Source: Dehalobacter sp. 12DCB1
Lineage (GTDB): Bacteria > Bacillota > Desulfitobacteriia > Desulfitobacteriales > Syntrophobotulaceae
NCBI RefSeq assembly: GCF_004343605.1
Contig: NZ_POSF01000016.1
Coordinates: forward strand, 1 to 64,000
Reading direction: 5' to 3'
Length of the DNA stretch: 64,000 nt
In this document: positions 44,426 through 52,194 of the stretch, piece by piece
Position numbering within the stretch: position 1 is the first letter of the stretch
Layout: every line of letters starts with the position of its first letter
Position numbers and translations under genes: made by a program
The notes under the pieces: model-generated
The model's database searches: none
The model's input: the letters and a program-made list of their open reading frames with translations, nothing else
Told to the model about the DNA's origin: nothing

Positions 44426-46174
44426 ATGAATATCCTGAACCGTTTTATTCGTTATTATAAGCCTTACCGCCTGTTGTTTTATACGGATATGCTTTGTGCA
44501 GTGATTGTCTCCGTCGTCGATCTGTCCTTTCCTCAAATCCTAAATCACTTAAACAAAAATGTTTTTACTCAAGGCAGAGAGGTGATCCTGCACAGCATCG
44601 GCTTTTTCGGCGCAGCATTGCTGACACTCTACATAATCCGCTACTTTTGCCAGTATTTCATCACTTGCTGGGGCCATATCATGGGAGCCCGAATGGAAGC
44701 CGACATGCGCAGGGATTTATTCACGCAGTTTCAACGGCTGTCTTTCTCTTACTACGACCAGAACAATACCGGTGAGCTGATGTCCAGACTAGTTAACGAC
44801 CTTTTTGACATTTCCGAACTGGCTCACCACGGACCCGAGAATATATTTATTTCCCTCCTGAAGATTATTGGGTCATTTGTTTTGCTGATGCTGCTGAATG
44901 TGCCAATGACTCTTATCCTGCTCGCTGTCACAGCAATTATGGTGATTTTCAGTATTCAGCGTAACCTCAAGATGAAAGCGGTCTTCTTGGATAACCGAGT
45001 CAAAATTGCCAAGGTCAACGCAAGCCTTCAGGATAGTCTGGCTGGAATCCGGGTGGTCAAGTCCTTTGCCAACGAAGAAGCAGAAAAAATGAAATTCCAG
45101 AAAAGCAACCAGGACTTTTTGGTATCCAAAGCTAGCAGTTATAAAATGATGGGAGGTTATCATGCCTGGAATTCCTTCTTTTCCGGGCTTCTTTATATCG
45201 TCGTCATTGTCTCCGGCGGTTTGTCCATTGCCAACGGATCACTAACACTAACGGAACTTGTCATTTACCTGCTTTACATCAATATCTTTGTTCAACCCCT
45301 GGAAGTCTTGATTAATTTTACCGAACAGTTTCAAAAGGGTTTTGCCGGGTTTAAACGCTTTGTGGAAATTATGGAGACAAAACCTGATATTATTGAAAAA
45401 ACAAACGCCCTGCCGCTGGAAAACGTCAAAGGCGAAATAGAATTTTCCAATGTTTCTTTTCGATACAACCTGGGTGATGATGTCCTCCAGAATGTCAGCA
45501 TCCGAATTTCTACCGGGAAAAAAGTTGCTCTGGTGGGTCCCTCTGGCGGTGGAAAGACAACATTATGCTCCCTGCTCCCCCGTTTTTATGACGTTACTGA
45601 AGGGACCATTACGATTGACGGCATCGATATCCGGGATATCACACTGGAATCCTTAAGAAATGTGATCGGGATCGTGCAGCAGGATGTCTATATGTTCAGC
45701 GGTACGATCAAGGAAAATATTGCCTACGGCAAAGCGAATGCCTCCGACCTGGAAATCATTGAGGCTGCCCGCAGTGCTAACATTCATGAATTCATTATGT
45801 CTTTGGAACTTGGTTATGACACGTTCGTCGGTGAACGGGGCGTCCGGCTTTCGGGAGGACAAAAACAGCGTCTGTCGATAGCTAGGGTGTTTTTGAAGAA
45901 CCCGCCGATATTAATCCTAGATGAAGCGACATCGGCATTGGACAATGAAAGCGAACGCTATATCCAGGAGTCTCTGTCCAAACTATCACATAAGCGAACG
46001 ACGATCATTATTGCCCATCGTCTGAGTACCATTAAAAATGCTGACGAAATCATTGTCATTACAGATGAGGGCATCCAAGAAAGAGGCACTCACCGCCAGT
46101 TGATTAATCTTGACGGGATCTATGCCCGGTATTACAACATGCAGTTTGAAGGAAACGATACACAAGAACCTTAG
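44426..46174 (+). CDS. ABC exporter, half transporter (MsbA/LmrA-like)
   Basis: The 582-aa protein has six membrane segments (about 20-300) and a C-terminal ATPase with Walker A GPSGGGKTT, signature LSGGQKQR and Walker B ILILDEATSALD, plus an H-loop in IIAHRLST. It is a type IV (B-family) exporter working as a homodimer. The substrate is unknown. The start follows a weak ribosome site. Confidence 0.88.
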   Translation: MNILNRFIRYYKPYRLLFYTDMLCAVIVSVVDLSFPQILNHLNKNVFTQGREVILHSIGFFGAALLTLYIIRYFCQYFITCWGHIMGARMEADMRRDLFTQFQRLSFSYYDQNNTGELMSRLVNDLFDISELAHHGPENIFISLLKIIGSFVLLMLLNVPMTLILLAVTAIMVIFSIQRNLKMKAVFLDNRVKIAKVNASLQDSLAGIRVVKSFANEEAEKMKFQKSNQDFLVSKASSYKMMGGYHAWNSFFSGLLYIVVIVSGGLSIANGSLTLTELVIYLLYINIFVQPLEVLINFTEQFQKGFAGFKRFVEIMETKPDIIEKTNALPLENVKGEIEFSNVSFRYNLGDDVLQNVSIRISTGKKVALVGPSGGGKTTLCSLLPRFYDVTEGTITIDGIDIRDITLESLRNVIGIVQQDVYMFSGTIKENIAYGKANASDLEIIEAARSANIHEFIMSLELGYDTFVGERGVRLSGGQKQRLSIARVFLKNPPILILDEATSALDNESERYIQESLSKLSHKRTTIIIAHRLSTIKNADEIIVITDEGIQERGTHRQLINLDGIYARYYNMQFEGNDTQEP

Positions 46175-46343
46175 CCGAAGTAAAGCAGATCAACGTAAAC
46201 GATTCAACGTAATTATTGTCCATAAGCACTAATGATCGGTATGTTTTGCCGAAAAATTTTTGCAGAAAAATTTAACTTAATAATATTTTTGTTATTTGAC
46301 AAAAATAAATTAGGTCATAATTGCTTATGGAGGTAAAGATAAA

Positions 46344-46814
46344 ATGGATGAAAAAAACAAGATCATCTTAGCTTCTGCCAAAAAAGACATGGAAGTCAGT
46401 GAAGAAATCGGCGATCTAAGAAGTCAATTATCCGCAATGGAAAACACTATGAATCAGTTGAAACAAGTATCATTCAGTAACTTTTCTTCTCAGGGTAGTA
46501 CAGTAAATCAGAACGAAATCATTCAGCAGAGCCAGCAGGCAGCTAATCAGCTGCAGCAGCAAATTCAGGGCTTCCGTAACCAGACCCAGCAGCAGAAACA
46601 GCAGGCAGATCAACAACTGCGACAAGCTATTCAAACGGCGATGACCGCTTTGACACAGGCCAATCAGCAAATCCAGGCTCACCAGGTACTGGAACAAATG
46701 GGTCAACTTATTGATCAGACTCAGGGCCAGTTATTTCAAATGAGCCAGCAGAGTCAGCAGGGTCAACAGCAGTATGGCCAGAGTATGCAGGGCCAGAGCA
46801 GACCGAGTCATTGA
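46344..46814 (+). CDS. Gln-rich hypothetical protein
   Basis: The 156-aa protein has no signal peptide or membrane segment. The first 60 residues look like coiled coil (SEEIGDLRSQLSAMENTMNQL), and the remainder is dominated by Gln (QQSQQAANQLQQQIQGF, MSQQSQQGQQQYGQSMQGQ). I do not recognise a family. GGAGGTAAAG precedes the ATG, and a terminator follows. It lies upstream of two DUF4474 genes. Confidence 0.65.
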   Translation: MDEKNKIILASAKKDMEVSEEIGDLRSQLSAMENTMNQLKQVSFSNFSSQGSTVNQNEIIQQSQQAANQLQQQIQGFRNQTQQQKQQADQQLRQAIQTAMTALTQANQQIQAHQVLEQMGQLIDQTQGQLFQMSQQSQQGQQQYGQSMQGQSRPSH

Positions 46815-46824
46815 TCTCAATTTA

Positions 46825-46858
46825 TCAATACCCAGTATTTGCATACTGGGTATTTTTA
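46825..46858 (+). terminator. Terminator of the Gln-rich gene
   Basis: AATACCCAGTA and TACTGGGTATT pair around a short loop and are followed by TTTT. Confidence 0.75.
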
Positions 46859-46902
46859 CATATTATATCCATATATTGGTATTTTATTAAGGAGGAAGTA
46901 AG

Positions 46903-47853
46903 ATGTTATTATTTAACAGAAATGACTCATATTCCTATCACCAAAGCATGCAGCAATCAACCTGGGATAAGTCAGTAGTTGATACTGAGATAGGGTCTGA
47001 TACAGTTGGCACCGGTAACGAAGACCTTGATGAAATCATTGAAATTGCCGGTTATTCTTATGATGTGAGTCAGGATATTTTTATCTCAAATATGAAGCCC
47101 TGGCAAAGGTATATCGGTTATTGCCGGCTTTTTGATGAGGCTGCCGCGCCGCTTGGCATGATTATCGACTGTGAACCCATAACCTTTGATTACCTGAACG
47201 AAAAGTGGATGATTGGCCTTTGGAAAGGTCAATATGATTTGGTCAGCGGCGGCGAAATTGGCCTGTATAAGTCAAACGGTCTAATTTATCAGTCAGTCGA
47301 CGATAAAGAGCTTCTGAATATGTCATATACCATCAAAAAGAATGGTAAAGAACTATTCTCTAGAAAAGCAAAACATTGGTGGCTGACCGGATTCAAGCTC
47401 GGAGAATTTGCTGAGCCGGAGGAGTTGACAATGGATATCTGTCTCACATTGAAAGACGTTAATATGAGGAATGCTTTTCTGGCAGGAATGCGTAAAGCCG
47501 GCTACAATGAGTACGAATTAGCTGTACAAGATAACAGCGTAAGCTTCACGTTCGATATCCCCAAGACAGCCCAGCCCTGGACACGCACGCGATTGACCGA
47601 TCAGCTGATTCAGCGCAAAAATAGATTCTTATGTGAAAAATTTCATGAAATAACCGGCTCTGAGGGCACCGTTCAGGAAAAACTCAAACTACTGGAAAAA
47701 CAAAACCCTGGAATGTACAAAAAAGTAAAGAAAATTGGCAAACGTATCCCTTCGCTTGAATCTTGGATGGTAATTTTGATGACGACTCTGATTATTATCC
47801 TCTTCTTAAGAGCCAGTGCAGTCAGATTACAACGTTTAAGCATTGAATCTTAA
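46903..47853 (+). CDS. DUF4474 family protein, copy 1
   Basis: The 316-aa protein carries the DUF4474 block (about 40-220): DEIIEIAGYSYD, PWQRYIGYCRLFDEAAAPLGMIIDCEP, WKGQYDLVSGGEIGLY and KHWWLTGFKLGEF. One hydrophobic segment near the C-terminus (MVILMTTLIIILFL) suggests a tail anchor with the domain in the cytoplasm. Function unknown. AGGAGG lies 7 nt before the ATG. Confidence 0.75.
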   Translation: MLLFNRNDSYSYHQSMQQSTWDKSVVDTEIGSDTVGTGNEDLDEIIEIAGYSYDVSQDIFISNMKPWQRYIGYCRLFDEAAAPLGMIIDCEPITFDYLNEKWMIGLWKGQYDLVSGGEIGLYKSNGLIYQSVDDKELLNMSYTIKKNGKELFSRKAKHWWLTGFKLGEFAEPEELTMDICLTLKDVNMRNAFLAGMRKAGYNEYELAVQDNSVSFTFDIPKTAQPWTRTRLTDQLIQRKNRFLCEKFHEITGSEGTVQEKLKLLEKQNPGMYKKVKKIGKRIPSLESWMVILMTTLIIILFLRASAVRLQRLSIES

Positions 47854-47885
47854 AATTCTATTATCCTAAAAATCTTATCAATTAC

Positions 47886-47916
47886 GGACAAACCTGTTCC
47901 AGAGTTTGTCCTTTTT
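47886..47916 (+). terminator. Terminator between the DUF4474 genes
   Basis: GGACAAAC and GTTTGTCC enclose a 10-nt loop and are followed by TTTTT. The two paralogues are therefore probably separate transcripts. Confidence 0.75.
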
Positions 47917-47974
47917 ACATAAAATGTCATTGTCAAATATTCTAAATAATTAATCTGTTTAAGGGGCGAATCCG

Positions 47975-48946
47975 ATGTTATTTCACAAATTCAACGGTTC
48001 CATCCGCTATTCTATTCAAACCGGAATCTTCAACCCTGAAAACATGAAGAGTCTTACGGTTCCCGCTCAAGGTACCGGTGACCCAGATTTGGATCAGGTG
48101 ATTGAAAATGCCGGTTATCGTTATGATCCGGAACAGGATATTTTTTACTCGACTTTAAATCCATGGCAAAGAAATGCCGGGTATTGCCGTATTTATGATG
48201 AGGTATCCGCTCCGACAGGTATGATTATTGATTGTGAACCGGTTTATTTTGAATATGACGGCAAGAAATGGATGATTTGTTTCTGGAAAGGTCAGTACGA
48301 TCTGGTAACCGGCGGAGAGATCGGGATTTATACCGGGGCATTCCATTTTACGCTTCCGGGGATTTTCAGCGGAATGTTTTATAAATCTGCAGACAATGAT
48401 GAATTGCTGCCGATGTCTTTCGTGTTAAGGAAGAATGGAAGTGTGCTCTTTACCCGATCGGAAAAACACTGGTGGCTGACCGGTTTTAAACTAGGCGAAT
48501 TTTCCGATCCTTCAGAATTAACAATGAATATTAACCTTACTTTTCCAAATACAGCAATGCGGGACGCTTTTTTAAATGGTTTAAGAGATGCCGGATACAA
48601 TGATCAGGAATTGTATTTTTTGGGGAATAACGTATCTTTTACTTTTGACAAGTCGCATACTGCCCAGCCAAGAACGCGTAAACCTATAACAGACCGGCTC
48701 ATTCAGGCTAAAAATAAATTATTGTGCGACAAATATCAGGAAATCACGGGTCCCTACAATACAATCCAGGATAAAATGAAGGCGATCGAGAACCTGGCCC
48801 CGCAGTTGTATCAAACTGTATTAAGACTTGGAAAGAGCAAGGAATTCTATAAATTGTGGCTGAAGGTTTTAATCCTGGGTTTAGTTAGTCTTTTTGGTTA
48901 CAGAAGAAGCAGAGAACTTTTCCAGCATCAAAAGATCAGTGGATAG
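47975..48946 (+). CDS. DUF4474 family protein, copy 2
   Basis: This 323-aa paralogue of the preceding gene keeps the whole domain (GYCRIYDEVSAPTGMIIDCEP, WKGQYDLVTGGEIGIYTGA, EKHWWLTGFKLGEF) and the C-terminal hydrophobic part (WLKVLILGLVSLFG). It is most likely a tandem duplicate. It lacks similarity to any enzyme I know. Confidence 0.75.
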   Translation: MLFHKFNGSIRYSIQTGIFNPENMKSLTVPAQGTGDPDLDQVIENAGYRYDPEQDIFYSTLNPWQRNAGYCRIYDEVSAPTGMIIDCEPVYFEYDGKKWMICFWKGQYDLVTGGEIGIYTGAFHFTLPGIFSGMFYKSADNDELLPMSFVLRKNGSVLFTRSEKHWWLTGFKLGEFSDPSELTMNINLTFPNTAMRDAFLNGLRDAGYNDQELYFLGNNVSFTFDKSHTAQPRTRKPITDRLIQAKNKLLCDKYQEITGPYNTIQDKMKAIENLAPQLYQTVLRLGKSKEFYKLWLKVLILGLVSLFGYRRSRELFQHQKISG

Positions 48947-48968
48947 GGACAGAAGGTCCCTTTTTTTT
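48945..48968 (+). terminator. Terminator of the second DUF4474 gene
   Basis: AGGGAC-AGAAG-GTCCCT is followed by a run of T. It overlaps the end of the gene and lies between convergent genes. Confidence 0.75.
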
Positions 48969-49014
48969 GCCCATTTTTAACCTCCTCCCCAACCTACCGC
49001 TTTTTATCTTTTCG

Positions 49015-50130
49015 TTATTTAGGAATAAACAGTCCGTATTGATGGCAGCATTCAAAGAATCTTTTTTTATACCATTTGACAGCCTGATAAAAATGGTGCC
49101 AGTCGGATTCAGCAAAATGATCGGCAAGAATCACATTGTTTACTCTCCTATTATTAAAGGTTTTGGGATCAAAATTTTGAAAAGCTTTTCTCAGCCATTC
49201 ACTCTCCTGATAGACAATCCCCGACCATTCATTTTCCTGGAACATCCCGTGTTCAAGCATAAAGGCGATCCAGCCTTCCTCCCTATTTTTATCCGATGCT
49301 TTATTAATCGCCTGACTCATAAGTTTAGAGATATCGCCGAATTGATAATTTGGATCTCTGAATTCAGGATGTTTTTTTAAATAGATCTCAAGATATCTTT
49401 TAATTTTGGCCAAAGCCCGCTGATACCTTTCTTTGTTGTCAATCTCTACAACGGTGTACCTGCCCTCAAAAGCACCACTGCTATCATACTGGTATGACCA
49501 AACAAGGTAAGGGAGATCAGGAAAGGTCAAAGCCTGACCGTGTCCATACGCAGGGATAATACGGTCAAACATTTCATCATATTTTTCTCCGCACAACTGT
49601 TTAAATAAATACAGAATCAGGTCAGGTATTCCTAAGTAAACTTCATTGCGCGCTCCGCAATGATTAATATCATTCACTTTGCTGAGCATGCCGCTGAAAC
49701 CCTGATGCGAAAAAGTATCGGCATAAGCATGCAGAACAATCCCAAGCTTGATCAGATTATTGTCGTCCAGGGCCTCATTTAAAAGTGCCAGGATCACCGG
49801 CGACTCCTCTTTACAGCGGAGTTTCTTCGTGAAGTTTTCTCCTTTGCAGCCAGGAACAAAATGAAAGGCACAGGTATTGTTGATCATTGCCTCGTAATTA
49901 AACGTTTTTATTTTAAAATAGGAATGACAGGTTGCCATATTTAAAAAAACGGCACGGTTATCAGAGCGATCAACGCTGACTTCCGGTGCCGGATTTTGAA
50001 TCGTCATCAGATTAATTTTCGCGTCATCGACATATTGCGAAGCATAGGCAATTTTTCTGGAACTTTCCTTGTTGAACCCACATGACCTGCAAAAGGCCAA
50101 AAGCGCATAATAATGAATATCTCTTTTCAA
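49015..50130 (-). CDS. DUF6765-like protein (zinc-dependent phospholipase C-like helical fold)
   Basis: A TTG start at 50130 follows AAAGGAGGAG and gives 371 aa. The start of the protein (RDIHYYALLAFCRSCGF, ASQYVDDA) and LGIVLHAYADTFSHQGFSG, with several conserved His and Asp, match the DUF6765 family, which is related to metal-dependent phospholipase C-like folds. There is no signal peptide. The substrate is unknown. Confidence 0.7.
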   Translation of the reverse strand: MKRDIHYYALLAFCRSCGFNKESSRKIAYASQYVDDAKINLMTIQNPAPEVSVDRSDNRAVFLNMATCHSYFKIKTFNYEAMINNTCAFHFVPGCKGENFTKKLRCKEESPVILALLNEALDDNNLIKLGIVLHAYADTFSHQGFSGMLSKVNDINHCGARNEVYLGIPDLILYLFKQLCGEKYDEMFDRIIPAYGHGQALTFPDLPYLVWSYQYDSSGAFEGRYTVVEIDNKERYQRALAKIKRYLEIYLKKHPEFRDPNYQFGDISKLMSQAINKASDKNREEGWIAFMLEHGMFQENEWSGIVYQESEWLRKAFQNFDPKTFNNRRVNNVILADHFAESDWHHFYQAVKWYKKRFFECCHQYGLFIPK

Positions 50131-50221
50131 TAGAAGGCTCCTCCTTTGCCATGTCCATCTTGATCTTATACAAACCTTCAAGATAATATATGGAAATGGC
50201 AAAATGGAAGTGAACCTTTTT

Positions 50222-50986
50222 CTATTCCTTCATCCCGGTATAGATAAGAATCGCATCCCGTAAAAAGGCTGCCGTCCCAGGCTGCTTCTTATCATAGTAG
50301 GCTGTAAACCTTGGGTCATCAACATACATCTGTCCTAGACCGGCATGTGCTTCTTTGCTATATTCCTTCCAAAAATAGCTCAGCCAGTTACGGTGCAGCT
50401 CTGCGGCTTCCCGAGCAAGCCCGGAGCCAGGATCACCTGTTTGGTAAGCTGCTTCAAGCTTTTCTGTAATCATGACAGAAAGCCTAGTCATTTCTTCATA
50501 CTCCTCAGGTTTCATGCCCTGAAATTTTTGATTGGACTGATCGATAACATCATCTCCATATTTTTGGCGGATTTCCTCGCCATAAGCTGCTTCATTTTCC
50601 TGAATCATCTTTTTCTTGAATCCTTCAAATTTTTCTTGGTCAGACATGGTCATTCTCCCTTCATAAGACGCAATTGTTTTCTCAATATTCACGATCAGAC
50701 TTTCAAGCCGCGCTTTTTTTTGCAGCAGCTGTGAAAGGTGCTCCCGGAAGGCTTTTAGTTCATTAAAAGACGATGAATTGATCACTTCCTTAATCATTTC
50801 CAGCCCCATGCCCAGTTCACGATAAAACAAAATCTGCTGCAGCCTGTTTACTTCCGCCTGTCCGTATAGGCGATAGCCTGAAGAATTAATCCTGGCCGGC
50901 TTTAGAAGCTCCATTTGATCATAATACCTGATTGTTCTGGGGCTAATGCCTGCCAACCGGCTAAGTTTCCGTACCGAATATTCCAC
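50222..50986 (-). CDS. MerR family regulator with TipAS domain
   Basis: A GTG start at 50986 behind GAGGTG gives 254 aa. The MerR helix-turn-helix (SVRKLSRLAGISPRTIRYYDQMELLKPARINSSGYRLY) is followed by a dimerisation coiled coil (about 75-120) and a TipAS-type domain (about 135-250). TipAS binds thiopeptide antibiotics or other ligands and alters the DNA-binding half. The rubrerythrin gene is divergent, and the operator lies between the genes. Confidence 0.85.
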   Translation of the reverse strand: MEYSVRKLSRLAGISPRTIRYYDQMELLKPARINSSGYRLYGQAEVNRLQQILFYRELGMGLEMIKEVINSSSFNELKAFREHLSQLLQKKARLESLIVNIEKTIASYEGRMTMSDQEKFEGFKKKMIQENEAAYGEEIRQKYGDDVIDQSNQKFQGMKPEEYEEMTRLSVMITEKLEAAYQTGDPGSGLAREAAELHRNWLSYFWKEYSKEAHAGLGQMYVDDPRFTAYYDKKQPGTAAFLRDAILIYTGMKE

Positions 50987-51012
50987 ACCGCTCACCTCAA
51001 AGTTAGGATACA

Positions 51013-51037
51013 CCTTGACGCTGCGTCAATGTCAAGG
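51013..51037. promoter_or_regulatory. Likely MerR operator
   Basis: CCTTGAC (51013-51019) and GTCAAGG (51031-51037) form an inverted repeat that also contains TTGACGC-T-GCGTCAA. It lies just upstream of the merR start, where MerR-type activators bind between widely spaced promoter elements. Confidence 0.65.
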
Positions 51038-51056
51038 AAAATATTTTCGATACTTT

Positions 51057-51084
51057 TTGACAAATTAGGATATAACATTACAAT
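51057..51084 (+). promoter_or_regulatory. Promoter of rubrerythrin
   Basis: TTGACA (51057-51062), a 16-bp spacer and TACAAT (51079-51084) form a good sigma-A promoter reading toward the rubrerythrin gene. AAGGAGGG precedes its ATG. Confidence 0.65.
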
Positions 51085-51138
51085 TATAAGCTATTTATGG
51101 TAATATTATGAAAGCGAGAATAATAAGGAGGGATTTAT

Positions 51139-51624
51139 ATGACATCGCAAGACAATATGAAAGAATCTTTTGCAGGCGAATCTCAAGCTAACCGAAAATA
51201 TACCGCTTTCGCTCAGAAAGCTGAAGAAGAAGGATATAACGGCGCTGCCAAGCTATTTCGGGCAGCAGCTGAAGCTGAAGCCCTGCATGCGTTAAGCCAG
51301 ATGAAAGTGCTGGGTATGCTAAAATCAACAGAAGAGAATCTCAAAGCTGGAATTGATGGCGAAACTTTTGAATTTACAAAAATGTATCCGCGTTTTCTGG
51401 AAAATGCAAAAGACGAAGGCAATTCTGAAGCACAAAGAGTTTTTCACTTAGCCAACGAGGCTGAGAAATCGCATGCCGCCTTATACAAAGACGCACTTAA
51501 AGATTTAACCGCAGACAATGACTACTATTACTGCCAGGTCTGCGGCTATATCCATAAAAACGAAGCACCGGAAAAATGCCCCGTTTGCGGTGCACCTTCT
51601 TCAAGATTCAAGAATGTGCAATAA
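51139..51624 (+). CDS. rbr: Rubrerythrin
   Basis: The 161-aa protein has a ferritin-like di-iron domain (two ExxH-type helices, SFAGESQANRKYTAFA and AEAEALHALSQMK, EAEKSHAALY) and a C-terminal rubredoxin with YYCQVCGYIHKNEAPEKCPVCGAP. It removes hydrogen peroxide in anaerobes with electrons from NADH or rubredoxin. The terminator AACGCTGCCG/GCCGGCAGCGTT at about 51648-51684 follows. Confidence 0.92.
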   Translation: MTSQDNMKESFAGESQANRKYTAFAQKAEEEGYNGAAKLFRAAAEAEALHALSQMKVLGMLKSTEENLKAGIDGETFEFTKMYPRFLENAKDEGNSEAQRVFHLANEAEKSHAALYKDALKDLTADNDYYYCQVCGYIHKNEAPEKCPVCGAPSSRFKNVQ

Positions 51625-51647
51625 AAAGCCCAATCAAGAGCACTGCT

Positions 51648-51684
51648 ACAACGCTGCCGACAATTTTGCCGGCAGCGTTTTTAT
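51648..51684 (+). terminator. Terminator of rubrerythrin
   Basis: AACGCTGCCG pairs with GCCGGCAGCGTT around ACAATTTT and is followed by TTTATTG. Confidence 0.75.
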
Positions 51685-51709
51685 TGTTTAATAGTAAACT
51701 CTGGGTTTA

Positions 51710-51808
51710 CATCATGTAACCTAACTGCTCTTCGGCTATTGCGCCATCCATGGCGCAATAGCCGCGCTCCGCATCGTGCTCCGCTTGGCCGCAGATAGAC
51801 TACATGAC
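51710..51808 (+). repeat. Dispersed structured repeat, copy 3
   Basis: The inner hairpin GGCTATTGCGCC-ATCCAT-GGCGCAATAGCC is followed by GCGCTCCGCATCGTGCTCCG. At two pairs copy 3 differs from copies 1 and 2 on both sides of the stem (C-G against T-A and the reverse), so pairing is kept. Confidence 0.8.
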
Positions 51809-51940
51809 GTTATATTTCGGGTCCATTAAGCCATTATATAAAGGTCTCTCGTCGCTTATTTGCTGTTCTGAATGCTTTAAAATGGAATTAATGTTTTTTA
51901 TATCAATGCCAGACACTTCATACTGCTGAATTCTCCAAAT

Positions 51941-52127
51941 ATTGTAGCCTTACACAGATATGGAGTCGAGCGTTAAGTGTCAGTGGCGTTAAGTGAGCAA
52001 AAAACGCAGCGTCAAGACATGCCAACAGTGAACATTCAAAAAAGCCCAGAGGTTTTGGCATGTTAGCGAGGATTTGTGCGAGTAGCCACGAAAACGTGCG
52101 AGCGGAATATCTGTGTAAGGCTACAAT
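51941..52127. mobile_element. MITE-like element, 187 bp
   Basis: Perfect 21-bp inverted repeats (51941-51961 and 52107-52127, beginning ATTGTAGCCTTACACAGATA) bound the element. Inside are a direct repeat GCGTTAAGTG and the inverted pair ACATGCCAA/TTGGCATGT. It encodes no protein. It could be a miniature element moved by a transposase elsewhere; I cannot see target duplications. Confidence 0.65.
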
Positions 52128-52194
52128 TACCCAAGAATATAAAAAGAAGCAACTCAAAATATTAATTCTATACATTTGCGGCTTGTGTTTAGCT

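Larger units (their letters stand above)
51625..52194. other. Gene-free stretch with terminator, structured repeat and MITE-like element
   Basis: No protein gene is convincing in these 570 bases between rubrerythrin and the MFS gene. The listed repeat copy 3 and the 187-bp inverted-repeat element occupy much of it. Small ORFs at 51918-52175 and 52060-52302 overlap the element and look accidental. Confidence 0.7.
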
